From Streptomyces sp. ISL-36 (GTDB taxonomy: Bacteria > Actinomycetota > Actinomycetes > Streptomycetales > Streptomycetaceae), in NCBI RefSeq assembly GCF_018614205.1, contig NZ_JAGGOS010000040.1, forward strand, positions 1-64,000: a stretch of 64,000 nt of DNA. The letters are read 5' to 3'. Below are positions 36,042-44,056 of this stretch, piece after piece. Both the position numbers and the translations under genes were made by a program. The notes under the pieces were generated by a model, which was given only the letters and a program-made list of their open reading frames with translations, had not been told where the DNA came from and searched no databases. Within the stretch, counting starts at the first letter, position 1. Every line of letters starts with the position of its first letter.

Positions 36042-37070
36042 TCAGCCGAAGAAGACCCCGACCTCCGCGTAGAGCGCCGGATCGACGGTCTTGAGCCGCG
36101 CGGTCGCCTCGGAGATGGGGACGCGGACGATGTCGGTGCCGCGCAGGGCGACCATCTTCCCGAAGTCGCCGTCGCGGACCGCGTCGATGGCGTGCAGACC
36201 GAAGCGGGTGGCGAGCCAGCGGTCGAAGGCGCTCGGCGTGCCGCCCCGCTGGACATGACCGAGGACGGTGGTGCGGGCCTCCTTGCCGGTCCGCCGCTCG
36301 ATCTCCTTGGCGAGCCACTCCCCCACCCCGGAGAGCCGGACGTGCCCGTACGAGTCGAGCGTGCCGTCCTTGAGCACCGCCTCACCGTCCCGGGGCATCG
36401 CCCCCTCGGCGACGACCACGATCGGCGCGTACGTGGCCTGGAAGCGCGAGGTGACCCAGGCGCAGACCTGGTCGAGGTCGAAGCGCTGCTCGGGGATGAG
36501 GATGACGTTGGCGCCGCCGGCGAGCCCGGAGTGGAGCGCGATCCACCCCGCGTGGCGCCCCATCACCTCGACCACCAGGACGCGCATATGGGACTCGGCC
36601 GTGGTGTGGAGGCGGTCGATGGCCTCGGTGGCGATACCGACGGCGGTGTCGAAGCCGAAGGTGTAGTCGGTGCCGGAGAGGTCGTTGTCGATGGTCTTCG
36701 GGACACCGACGCAGGGAACGCCGTACTCGTCGACCAGCCGGGCGGCGACGCCGAGGGTGTCCTCGCCGCCGATCGCGATCAGGGCGTCGATCTCGCTCTT
36801 GGCGAGGTTCTCCTTGATCCGGCGGATGCCGCCGTCCACCGCGAGCGGGTTGGTGCGGGAGGAGCCGAGGATCGTGCCGCCGCGCGGCAGGATGCCCCGC
36901 ACGGCGGGGATGTCGAGCCGTACCGTGCGGCCCTCCAGGGGGCCGCGCCAGCCGTCGCGGAACCCGGTGAACGCGTAACCGTACTCTTGGACGCCCTTGC
37001 GGACGATGCCGCGGATGACCGCGTTGAGACCGGGGCAGTCGCCTCCCCCGGTCAGTACGCCGACGTGCAT
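36042..37070 (-). CDS. pfkA: 6-phosphofructokinase with PPi-type signature residues
   Basis: 342 residues; phosphorylates fructose 6-phosphate. LTGGGDCPGLNAVIRG at 6-21, GGEDT at 101-105, PKTIDND at 124-130, FDTAVGIATEAIDRL, EVMGRHAGWIAL, IPEQRFDLD and LGHVQRGGTPSAFDR are standard. Position 104 is Asp and 125 is Lys, where E. coli ATP-PFK has Gly104 and Gly124. These two residues are linked to use of pyrophosphate instead of ATP, although mixed types exist in actinomycetes. Full length, monocistronic, ATG 37070 with GGAGATCTCC nearby. Streptomyces usually carry more than one pfkA paralogue. Confidence 0.93.
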   Translation of the reverse strand: MHVGVLTGGGDCPGLNAVIRGIVRKGVQEYGYAFTGFRDGWRGPLEGRTVRLDIPAVRGILPRGGTILGSSRTNPLAVDGGIRRIKENLAKSEIDALIAIGGEDTLGVAARLVDEYGVPCVGVPKTIDNDLSGTDYTFGFDTAVGIATEAIDRLHTTAESHMRVLVVEVMGRHAGWIALHSGLAGGANVILIPEQRFDLDQVCAWVTSRFQATYAPIVVVAEGAMPRDGEAVLKDGTLDSYGHVRLSGVGEWLAKEIERRTGKEARTTVLGHVQRGGTPSAFDRWLATRFGLHAIDAVRDGDFGKMVALRGTDIVRVPISEATARLKTVDPALYAEVGVFFG

Positions 37071-37178
37071 GGAGATCTCCTTCGCCGTGGCCGACGGTGC
37101 GGACGACCCACGCTAGTAGTGACGTGGGTCACTCCGACACGGCATGGAGAGTGAATTGTCGGCGCGGGGCCGACACGC

Positions 37179-37913
37179 TCAGGCGTCGTCGAGGCCGCGC
37201 TCGATGGCGTACCGGACGAGTTCGACGCGGTTGTGCAGCTGGAGCTTGCCGAGCGTGTTCTGGACGTGGTTCTGCACGGTCCGGTGGGAGATGACCAGGC
37301 GCTCGGCGATCTGCTTGTAGCTCAGGCCCTTGGCGACGAGCCGCAGGACCTCGGTCTCGCGCTCGGTGAGCTGCGGGGCCTTGGGCTCGTCGGCGCCGGC
37401 CGCCGGGGCGGGTTCGGACGCGAGGCGGCGGTACTCGCCGAGGACGAGTCCCGCGAGGCCGGGCGTGAAGACGGGGTCGCCGACGGCGGTGCGGCGCACC
37501 GCGTCGATCAGCTCGGCCGTACTGGCGGACTTGAGGAGATAGCCGGTGGCACCGGACTTGACCGCCTCCAGGACGTCGGCGTGCTCACCGCTCGCGGAGA
37601 GCACCAGGACCCGCAGCCTGGGGTTGGCGCCGACCAGCTCCTTGCAGACCTGGACGCCCGGCTTGGCGGGCAGGTTGAGGTCCAGGACCAGGACGTCCGG
37701 GCCGACGGCCCCGGCCCGGCGTACGGCCTGCTCACCGTCGCCGGCCGTGGCGACCACGTCGAAGCCCGCCTCGGCGAGGTCGCGGGCGACCGCGTCCCGC
37801 CACATCGGGTGGTCGTCGACGACCATCACCCGGATCGGTCCGGCCGTCCGCTCCTCGTCCACCTGCTGATCCACCCGCGGTTCCGCCTGCTCTTCGCTCA
37901 TCTGTCCGTTCAC
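37179..37913 (-). CDS. macR: MacR-type LuxR-family response regulator
   Basis: 244 residues. Receiver domain with acidic pocket VVDDHP and phosphorylated Asp78 (VLVLDLNLP), SASGEH, and the conserved Lys in YLLKSAS; a C-terminal NarL/LuxR helix-turn-helix at about 180-240 (LTERETEVLRLVAKGLSYKQ, then VISHRTVQNHVQN). GTG 37913 overlaps the kinase stop (GTGA), and ATG 37901 is an alternative. By position and sequence it corresponds to MacR of the S. coelicolor MacRS pair, which controls membrane-protein genes through an inverted repeat TGAGTAC-nn-GTACTCA. Confidence 0.88.
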   Translation of the reverse strand: MNGQMSEEQAEPRVDQQVDEERTAGPIRVMVVDDHPMWRDAVARDLAEAGFDVVATAGDGEQAVRRAGAVGPDVLVLDLNLPAKPGVQVCKELVGANPRLRVLVLSASGEHADVLEAVKSGATGYLLKSASTAELIDAVRRTAVGDPVFTPGLAGLVLGEYRRLASEPAPAAGADEPKAPQLTERETEVLRLVAKGLSYKQIAERLVISHRTVQNHVQNTLGKLQLHNRVELVRYAIERGLDDA

Positions 37914-39133
37914 CTTCCCCCGTGGGTCCCGCGATCCCGCGGCACCTTCAACTCGACTTCCGTGCCCTGGCCCGGGACCGAGATCAGCTCGGCCGTGCCG
38001 CCCAGATCCCGCAGTCTCCCCCGGATGGAGAGGGCGACGCCCATCCGGCCCTCGCCCTCCGCCTGTGCGAGCCGGCCCTCCGGGATGCCCGGGCCGTCGT
38101 CCCGTACCGTCACGATCACCTCGTCCGGCCAGTCCTCGACCAGGATCCACGCCCGCGCGCTCTCGCCCGCGTGCACCCGGACATTGTCCAGGGCGGCGCC
38201 GACAGCGGCCGCCAGCTCACGGGCGGGGGCCGGCGGGAGCAGGACCGGGGCGCCCGGGTCCGAGAGCGTGACCTTCGCGCCGGCCCGCGGGGCGAGCAGG
38301 GTGCGCAGATCGACCGGGCAGCCGGCACCGGCCGCGTCCTCGTCGGGATCGTCGACGAAGCGGACCACGGCTCCCTCGGACTCGTCCTCGGAGACCAGCG
38401 ACGGGCGGGTGAGTCCGCCGGCGACCAGGGTACGGAGGGCGACCTCCTGCTCCCCGGCCATCCGGCCCAGTTCGGCGGCCTCGCCGCCCAGGGCCGTGCC
38501 GCGCCGCTGCACCATCGCGAGGACCTGGAGCACGCTGTCGTGGATGTCCCGGGCGAGGCGCTCGCGCTCCCGGGTCGCCGCCTCGATCTCCAGGGCCCGG
38601 GCGAGGGTGCGCTCGGAGGCGCGGGCGACCTCGACGACGTACCCGATGGCGATGGACGCCACCCACACCAGCAGGACGTTGTGGAGGGTGTCCCGGCTTG
38701 GGGTGCCGCGCTCGACAATATTGGCGACGGCGACCAGCGAGGAGGCGAAACCGGCCCAGCGCCAGCCGCCCTTGATCGCGTACGCCAGGACGGCGCCCGC
38801 GGTCCATATCGACGGCAGGGTCGGGCCGTCGACGCTCCGGGCCTGCTCGTCGGCGAGCGGGGTGAGCAGGATGCCCGTCAGGGCGACGGCCAGGTCGGCG
38901 ACGAGGAAGCGCTTGGTGCAGCTGGCCGCGTTCGCGACCTTCGGCAGCGTGGCCAGCGTCCAGAGGCACATGACGGCGAGGAAGGCGACGGCCACCCAGG
39001 GCCGTTCGTACCGGTCACGGCCGAAGCCGAAGATCAGGACCGCGTAGATCATCGTCAGGACGCGGTACGCGGTGAGCGCGCGCCACAGCGGCTGCTCGAC
39101 CGACATCCGCACGACACGCTCGCGCTTGGCCAT
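37910..39133 (-). CDS. macS: MacS-family sensor histidine kinase
   Basis: 407 residues. Five or six membrane helices within residues 24-170, a HisKA_3 dimerisation/phosphoacceptor helix with His198 in ARDIHDSVLQVLAMVQRR, and a HATPase domain with NVRVHAGES (N box) and RDDGPGIPEG (G1 box). This is the NarL-type kinase architecture. ATG 39133 was chosen over GTG 39142 because of spacing to the G-rich site; ATG 39106 is also possible. It is coupled to macR. The sensing segment is embedded in the membrane with no large extracellular loop, suggesting membrane-state sensing, which is inference. Confidence 0.88.
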   Translation of the reverse strand: MAKRERVVRMSVEQPLWRALTAYRVLTMIYAVLIFGFGRDRYERPWVAVAFLAVMCLWTLATLPKVANAASCTKRFLVADLAVALTGILLTPLADEQARSVDGPTLPSIWTAGAVLAYAIKGGWRWAGFASSLVAVANIVERGTPSRDTLHNVLLVWVASIAIGYVVEVARASERTLARALEIEAATRERERLARDIHDSVLQVLAMVQRRGTALGGEAAELGRMAGEQEVALRTLVAGGLTRPSLVSEDESEGAVVRFVDDPDEDAAGAGCPVDLRTLLAPRAGAKVTLSDPGAPVLLPPAPARELAAAVGAALDNVRVHAGESARAWILVEDWPDEVIVTVRDDGPGIPEGRLAQAEGEGRMGVALSIRGRLRDLGGTAELISVPGQGTEVELKVPRDRGTHGGR

Positions 39134-39165
39134 CTCCCCCACCCCCGGGCGCTCCCCAGCGGGGA

Positions 39166-39912
39166 TCAGGCGCCGGACTCTTCCCGCGCCGCGATCTCTT
39201 CCTTCACGGCCTCCTTGGCGGCCTTCTCGGCCTCCGCGAGCTGCCGCTTGGCGGCCGTCGCGTAGATGTCCACGTACTCCTGGCCGGACAGCTTCATGAT
39301 CTCGTACATGACCTCGTCGGTCACCGAGCGGAGGATGAAGCGGTCCCCCTCCATGCCGTGGTAGCGGCTGAAGTCCAGCGGCTTGCCGATCCGGATCCCC
39401 GGACGCATCAGCTTGGGGACGACCTTGCCGGGTGGCTGGATCTTCTCGGTGTCGATCATGGCGACCGGGATGACGGGCGCGCCGGTGGCGAGGGCCACGC
39501 GGGCGAGGCCGCCGGGCTTGCCGCGGTAGAGGCGGCCGTCCGGCGAACGCGTGCCCTCGGGGTAGATCCCGAAGAGCCCGCCCTTCTCGATGACCTCGAT
39601 ACCGGCCTTGATGGCCGCCTCACCGGCGCCGCGAGCGCCCGAGCGGTCGACCGGGAGCTGGCCGACGCCCTTGAAGAAGGCGGCGGTGAGCTTGCCCTTC
39701 ACACCGGGCGAGGTGAAGTACTCGGCCTTGGCGATGAAGGTGACCTTGCGGTCGAGGACGGCGGGCAGGAAGAAGGAGTCCGAGAAGGACAGGTGGTTGC
39801 TCGCGAGGATCGCCGGCCCCTCGGCGGGAATGTTCTCGAGGCCCTCCACCCACGGCCTGAAGGCGAGCTTCAGTGACCCTCCGATGGAGAACTTCATTGC
39901 GCCGTAGATCAA
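39166..39912 (-). CDS. Lysophospholipid acyltransferase (PlsC family)
   Basis: 248 residues. Acyltransferase block I NHLSFSDSFFLP (Asn-His-x4-Asp), block II GVGQLPVDRSG, block III GIYPEGTRSPDG and block IV VIPVAMIDT; the C-terminal 40 residues are a charged Ala/Glu/Lys helix. The enzyme transfers a fatty acyl group to lysophosphatidate at the membrane. TTG 39912 was chosen because GGAAGG lies 8 nt upstream; ATG 39897 lacks such a site. Confidence 0.93.
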   Translation of the reverse strand: MIYGAMKFSIGGSLKLAFRPWVEGLENIPAEGPAILASNHLSFSDSFFLPAVLDRKVTFIAKAEYFTSPGVKGKLTAAFFKGVGQLPVDRSGARGAGEAAIKAGIEVIEKGGLFGIYPEGTRSPDGRLYRGKPGGLARVALATGAPVIPVAMIDTEKIQPPGKVVPKLMRPGIRIGKPLDFSRYHGMEGDRFILRSVTDEVMYEIMKLSGQEYVDIYATAAKRQLAEAEKAAKEAVKEEIAAREESGA

Positions 39913-40129
39913 CTCGAGTACCTTCCGTGTGCTGTCGAACAGACCTTATCCCGCCTTGTCGCCCATCCCTCGGCGGGAGCGGCCGACGACGGCGTACCTT
40001 GGTGCGAACGGCCCTGGTCGGTGTCGGTCCGGTCGCGTACGGTGAAGGTCCTTCCCCTTTTGTCGTCGCTTCGTCGGACCCTGAAGCTTCGTCGGATCCC
40101 CGAAGCCGAACCCCGAACAGGAGACCCCG

Positions 40130-40912
40130 GTGCCGGTCCTTCCTGGAGCCGAGCCGTACCGCCACGAAGGCGGAGAGGTCGGCGTCCTTCTCTGTCACGG
40201 ATTCACCGGTTCTCCGCAGTCGATGCGGCCCTGGGCCGAGTATCTGGCCGCGCGGGGCGTGACGGTGTCGCTGCCGCTGCTGCCGGGGCACGGCACCCGC
40301 TGGCAGGACATGCAGCTCACCACCTGGCAGGACTGGTACGCGGAGGTGGACCGGGCGCTTCAGGAGCTGCTCGCGCGCTGCTCCCAGGTCTTCGTCTTCG
40401 GTCTGTCGATGGGCGGGGCGCTGTCGCTGCGCCTGGCGGCCAGGCACGGGGACGCGGTCCGCGGCCTCGTGCTGGTGAACCCGGGCAACAAGGTGCACGG
40501 TGTGGCGGCGCACGCGCTGCCGGTGGTCCGCCACTTCGTGCCCTCGACGAACGGCATCGCCAGCGACATCGCCAAGGAGGGCGTGGCGGAGATCGGCTAC
40601 GACCGGGTGCCGCTGCACGCCGCGTACTCGCTGCGGCGGTTCTTCCAGGTGGTGGACGCCGAGCTGCCGCAGGTCACGCAGCCGATCGTGCTGCTGCACA
40701 GCCCCCAGGACCATGTGGTGCCGCCGGCCGACTCGGCCCGCATCCTGAGCCGGGTCTCCTCGACGGACGTGACGGAGATCCTGCTGGAACAGAGCTACCA
40801 CGTGGCGACGTTGGACCACGATGCGGAGCGGATCTTCGAGGAGAGCTGGGCGTTCATCGGCCGGCTCGCTCCGGACGTGGTCGGGGAGAAGGGGAGCACC
40901 AGCAGTGGCTGA
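40130..40912 (+). CDS. Alpha/beta hydrolase (carboxylesterase / monoacylglycerol lipase type)
   Basis: 260 residues. LLCHGFTGSPQSMRPWAEYL with the oxyanion HGFTGS, nucleophile elbow GLSMGGAL, acid residue in HSPQDHVV, and catalytic His in SYHVATLDHD. These match the Est30/YvaK carboxylesterase and monoacylglycerol-lipase group. GTG 40130 is preceded by AGGAGA. Its stop overlaps the next gene's start by 8 nt. Confidence 0.92.
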   Translation: MPVLPGAEPYRHEGGEVGVLLCHGFTGSPQSMRPWAEYLAARGVTVSLPLLPGHGTRWQDMQLTTWQDWYAEVDRALQELLARCSQVFVFGLSMGGALSLRLAARHGDAVRGLVLVNPGNKVHGVAAHALPVVRHFVPSTNGIASDIAKEGVAEIGYDRVPLHAAYSLRRFFQVVDAELPQVTQPIVLLHSPQDHVVPPADSARILSRVSSTDVTEILLEQSYHVATLDHDAERIFEESWAFIGRLAPDVVGEKGSTSSG

Positions 40913-41525
40913 GCAGCAGGACGGTGAGCGCGAGCCGCAGCCCATCGACGAGGAGGCCGCCTGGGCGGCGATCGTCGCCGGGTACGGCGAGGAGCCGGCG
41001 GACCCTTCGCCGGGGGGCGAGCGCGTCCGTCCGGTGGAGGATCTGGCGCTCCCGGAGCCGCCGGAGGAGGACGACGACGGCGACGAGCCGGCGGCGGGCG
41101 ACGACGGGGACGAGGACGAGGAGCCGGAGAGACCGGCGCTCGGCAGCTCGGTCGTCTTCGCACCGGGGGTGGGCGTGGGCCCAGGCCCGCGCGACTATCG
41201 GCTCACCGATCCCGACGAGGAGCCGGCGGAGGGCCGCAAGAGCGGCCGGAGCGGCAAGGACGACGGCGACGAGGGGCACTTCGTGCCGCCGGAGCCGCCA
41301 CCGCTGCCGGAGGCGGACGCGACGACGAAGTTCGCCTGGCTGGGCGTGGCGGGCGGCCCGGTGCTCATGCTGGTGGCGGTGCTGTTCGGCTGGGACATGA
41401 CGTGGTGGCTGACGACGCTGTGCGTGGGCGGCTTCCTGGGCGGCTTCGCGACGCTGGTGGCCCGGATGAAGCACGACGACGACGATGACGGCTACGACGA
41501 CCCGGGCCGCGGCGCGGTGGTGTAG
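40905..41525 (+). CDS. Acidic membrane protein of unknown function
   Basis: 206 residues. The first ~140 residues are acidic, Pro/Glu/Asp-rich and apparently disordered (EEDDDGDEPAAGDDGDEDEE). Two membrane helices at about 145-162 and 165-182 follow (FAWLGVAGGPVLMLVAVLFG, WWLTTLCVGGFLGGFATLVA), and the tail is acidic again (KHDDDDDGYDD). GTG 40905 lies 8 nt after GGGGAG and overlaps the hydrolase stop, so the two are co-translated. No known domain. Confidence 0.8.
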   Translation: MAEQQDGEREPQPIDEEAAWAAIVAGYGEEPADPSPGGERVRPVEDLALPEPPEEDDDGDEPAAGDDGDEDEEPERPALGSSVVFAPGVGVGPGPRDYRLTDPDEEPAEGRKSGRSGKDDGDEGHFVPPEPPPLPEADATTKFAWLGVAGGPVLMLVAVLFGWDMTWWLTTLCVGGFLGGFATLVARMKHDDDDDGYDDPGRGAVV

Positions 41526-41546
41526 GGCCGCACGCTTCGGCCCGGC

Positions 41547-41667
41547 ACCGCTTCGTTCGGTGCACGTCCTGCTCAGGCCGCTTCCTTCGGCGTACGCCGT
41601 GCTCGCGCCGCTTCCTTCGGCGTACGCCGTGCTCGCGCCGCTTCCTTCGGCGTACGCCGTGCTCAGC
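41547..41667. repeat. 30-bp tandem repeat, about 4 copies
   Basis: Three near-identical 30-bp units at about 41578-41607, 41608-41637 and 41638-41667 (unit begins CCGCTTCCTTCGGCGTACGC) plus a degenerate copy at 41547-41577. Each unit contains the perfect palindrome CGGCGTACGCCG. It lies between convergent genes; the last copy overlaps the stop of the leftward phosphatase-family gene. The palindromes may act together as a bidirectional terminator. Confidence 0.85.
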
Positions 41668-42406
41668 TCGCCGGGATCCTGACCGCCGCGAGGACCGGCA
41701 GGTGGTCCGTCGCCGCCCTGAGGTCCGCCTCCGGGAGGTCCGTGGGGACACCGCAGCCGAGGAACTGAACGCCCGGGGTGGCCAGGATCGCGTCGATGCG
41801 CTGGTGCGGGTCCGTGGGCGTGGAGGTGTACTCGCCGCCCCAAGGACTGACCGCCCAGCCGTCCTGGAGCTCCTTCGCCAGCCGGGTGAAGCTCCGGCCG
41901 TCCGGGCGCTCGTTGAGGTCACCGGCGACGATCGTGTGCGGGGCGCCCATGGCGGCGACCCGGTCGAGGACCATGCCGGCCTGGGCGTACCTCTCGTCCG
42001 CCCGCAGGCTGAGGTGGCAGCTGATCAGCCCCACCCGGGCGCCGGCGAACCGCACGACGGCGGTCGCGAGGCCGCGGCGGTGCAGTCCGGGGGTGAGCGG
42101 CAGCAGGACGTCCTCGGTGCGCTCGACGGTGGCCCGCAGGGAGCACAGCAGCAGCGGCCCGGCGGCCGTGGCCCCGCCGCTCAGGACGAGGAGTTCGCTC
42201 TTGGCGGCGAGCCGGGCGGCGTGCTTGCGCCAGCGGAAGAAGCGCGGCGCCTCCTGGACGAACACGAGGTCGGGCGCGCAGGCCCGGATGACCCGGGCGA
42301 GCGCGTCCTCGTCGTCCCGCAGGGACCGGACGTTGTAGCTCAGCACCCGCAGGACGGCCGAACCGTCCTCTTCGGTGCGGGAGTTGGGCAGGTCACTGAT
42401 CGCCAT
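41663..42406 (-). CDS. Endonuclease/exonuclease/phosphatase family protein
   Basis: 247 residues. VLSYNVRSLRDDEDALARVI, FVQEAPRFFRW with the metal-binding Glu, GLISCHLSLRADERY, HTIVAGDLNERPDGRSF with the catalytic Asp-x-Asn, HQRIDAILAT and TDHLPVLAAV with the final Asp-His: all the fold's active-site motifs. Substrate unknown (DNA, phosphoinositide and sphingomyelin phosphodiesterases share it). ATG 42406 was chosen because TATGTT ends 7 nt upstream (leaderless); ATG 42418 lies inside that hexamer. Confidence 0.9.
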   Translation of the reverse strand: MAISDLPNSRTEEDGSAVLRVLSYNVRSLRDDEDALARVIRACAPDLVFVQEAPRFFRWRKHAARLAAKSELLVLSGGATAAGPLLLCSLRATVERTEDVLLPLTPGLHRRGLATAVVRFAGARVGLISCHLSLRADERYAQAGMVLDRVAAMGAPHTIVAGDLNERPDGRSFTRLAKELQDGWAVSPWGGEYTSTPTDPHQRIDAILATPGVQFLGCGVPTDLPEADLRAATDHLPVLAAVRIPAS

Positions 42407-42425
42407 GCCGAGCAACATACGACAA

Positions 42426-42459
42426 CCGCCCGCCGTACCCCGAGGGGCACGGCGGGCGG
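42426..42459 (-). terminator. Terminator of glkA
   Basis: CCGCCCGCCGTACCCC (42426-42441) and GGGGCACGGCGGGCGG (42444-42459) pair with one A-C mismatch, 27 nt past the glkA stop. Confidence 0.82.
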
Positions 42460-42485
42460 TGGCCGCTCTGCGTTCGTACGGGTGC

Positions 42486-43427
42486 TCAGCCCTGGCGTGC
42501 CAGGTCCGCCGCGCCCACCAGTCCGGCCTTCCCGCCGAGCTGGGCCGCGAGAACCTGGGCGTGCGGCCGCCACTGTCCGCCGATCAGCCAGCGGCGGAAG
42601 GACTTCCGGATCGGGTCGAGGACCAGCTCGCCCTCGTCCGACACACCGCCGCCGACGATGAACGCCGACGGGTCGAAGAGGGACGCCAGGTCGGCGAGGC
42701 CGGCGCCCGCCCAGCGGGCCAGCTCGCGGAAGGAGTCCACGGCCACCGGGTCGCCCTGGCGTGCCGCGGCGCTGACGTGCTTGCCCTCGATGCCGTCGGG
42801 CGTGCCGTCGCCGAGGCGGAGCAGGATCTCCGCGTTCTCCGGTGTCGCGTTGGCGCGCTGCTTCGCGTACCGGACGAGCGCGCGGCCGGAGGCGTACTGC
42901 TCCCAGCAGCCCTGGCTGCCGCAGCCGCACAGCAGGCCGTCCGGGACGACCCGGATGTGGCCGAACTCCGCCGCGACGCCGAAGCGTCCGCGGCGCAGCT
43001 TGTTGCCGATGATGATGCCGCCGCCGAGCCCGGTGCCGAGCGTGATGCAGATGACGTCCTCGTGTCCCTGCCCCGCACCGAACTTGTACTCGCCCCAGGC
43101 GGCCGCGTTCGCGTCGTTCTCGACGACGACGGGCAGGCCGACCCGCTGCTCGACCTTGTCCTTCAGCGGCTCGTGCCGCCAGTCGATGTTCGGCGCGAAG
43201 AGGACGGTGGCGCGCTTGTCGTCGACATAGCCCGCGGCACCGATGCCGACAGCCTCGATCTGATGACCCTTGCCGGCCTCCGAGACCGCGGCGCAGATCG
43301 CGTCCACGATGCCTTCGGGCGTCGGCGGGGTGGGCACCTTGTGCGTGTCGAGGATGTTGCCCTCCTCGTCGACCACGCCGGCCGCGATCTTCGTGCCGCC
43401 GATGTCGACGCCGATGGTGAGTCCCAT
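42486..43427 (-). CDS. glkA: Glucokinase (ROK family)
   Basis: 313 residues. Phosphate loop GVDIGGTKIAAG at 6-17, VVVENDANAAAWGEY with the catalytic Asp, TLGTGLGGGIIIG, and the ROK zinc motif CGCGSQGCWEQYASG. GlkA phosphorylates glucose and, in S. coelicolor, is the key actor of glucose carbon-catabolite repression. Length and sequence match that protein. ATG 43427 with GAGGGA 4-5 nt upstream. Confidence 0.95.
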   Translation of the reverse strand: MGLTIGVDIGGTKIAAGVVDEEGNILDTHKVPTPPTPEGIVDAICAAVSEAGKGHQIEAVGIGAAGYVDDKRATVLFAPNIDWRHEPLKDKVEQRVGLPVVVENDANAAAWGEYKFGAGQGHEDVICITLGTGLGGGIIIGNKLRRGRFGVAAEFGHIRVVPDGLLCGCGSQGCWEQYASGRALVRYAKQRANATPENAEILLRLGDGTPDGIEGKHVSAAARQGDPVAVDSFRELARWAGAGLADLASLFDPSAFIVGGGVSDEGELVLDPIRKSFRRWLIGGQWRPHAQVLAAQLGGKAGLVGAADLARQG

Positions 43428-43493
43428 GTGTCCCTCAGTTTTCGGTCGAGCCCCGCTAAGGCCCACCGTACCCGAGGGCGCCGGCCCACCTGG

Positions 43494-44015
43494 TCAGTCC
43501 AGGTCGATGTGCTGCCCGGTTCCGGTGCCTTCGTCGTCCCCGCCGGGGCCGGCGTCGGTCGGGCCGTCGCCCTTGCGCGGGTGCTCCTCGCGCGGGTGCT
43601 CCTTGCGCGGGTCTTCCTTGTCCAGGTCTTCCTTCTGGAGGTCTTCCTTCTGGAGGTCGTCCTCGCGCGTCCAGCGGGTCTCATGGGCCTCGACCGCGGA
43701 CCGGTAGGCGGCGAGCAGCTCGTTGCCCGCTGCCGCGAGGTGGTCGAAGACCTGCGGGTTGCGCTCGACGACCGGCTCGACGGCGGCCTTCGCCTGATTG
43801 ACGAGCTGCTGGACGGTCTGCTGCACGGCGCCCTGGGCGGCCATGCCCATCAGCGGGTTCCGCAGCGAGGAGACCTTGTCGGCGACGGCGTCGAAGAGTT
43901 TGCGGAACTCCTCGGCGGCCGACCCGGGCTCCGCGCCGGCGCGGGCGCGGCGGCGGGCCCTCTCTGCCTCCAGGTCCTCGGCGCACGCCTTGGCCCAGGC
44001 ATCCGAATCGCTCAT
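43494..44015 (-). CDS. DUF5304 family protein with charged C-terminal repeats
   Basis: 173 residues. MSDSDAWAKACAEDLEAERA opens the conserved part, followed by amphipathic helices (FRKLFDAVADKVSSLRNPLM, QQTVQQLVNQAKAAVEPVVE). The C-terminal third has short acid/base repeats (LQKEDLQKEDLDKEDPRKEH) and then a Gly/Asp-rich end. Conserved in Streptomyces with no known function. AAGGAG 7 nt before ATG 44015. Same direction as the ArsA-like gene 41 nt upstream. Confidence 0.83.
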   Translation of the reverse strand: MSDSDAWAKACAEDLEAERARRRARAGAEPGSAAEEFRKLFDAVADKVSSLRNPLMGMAAQGAVQQTVQQLVNQAKAAVEPVVERNPQVFDHLAAAGNELLAAYRSAVEAHETRWTREDDLQKEDLQKEDLDKEDPRKEHPREEHPRKGDGPTDAGPGGDDEGTGTGQHIDLD

Positions 44016-44056
44016 GGCGTACTCCTTACGGCTTATACCGTCGACGGTACACGCCG

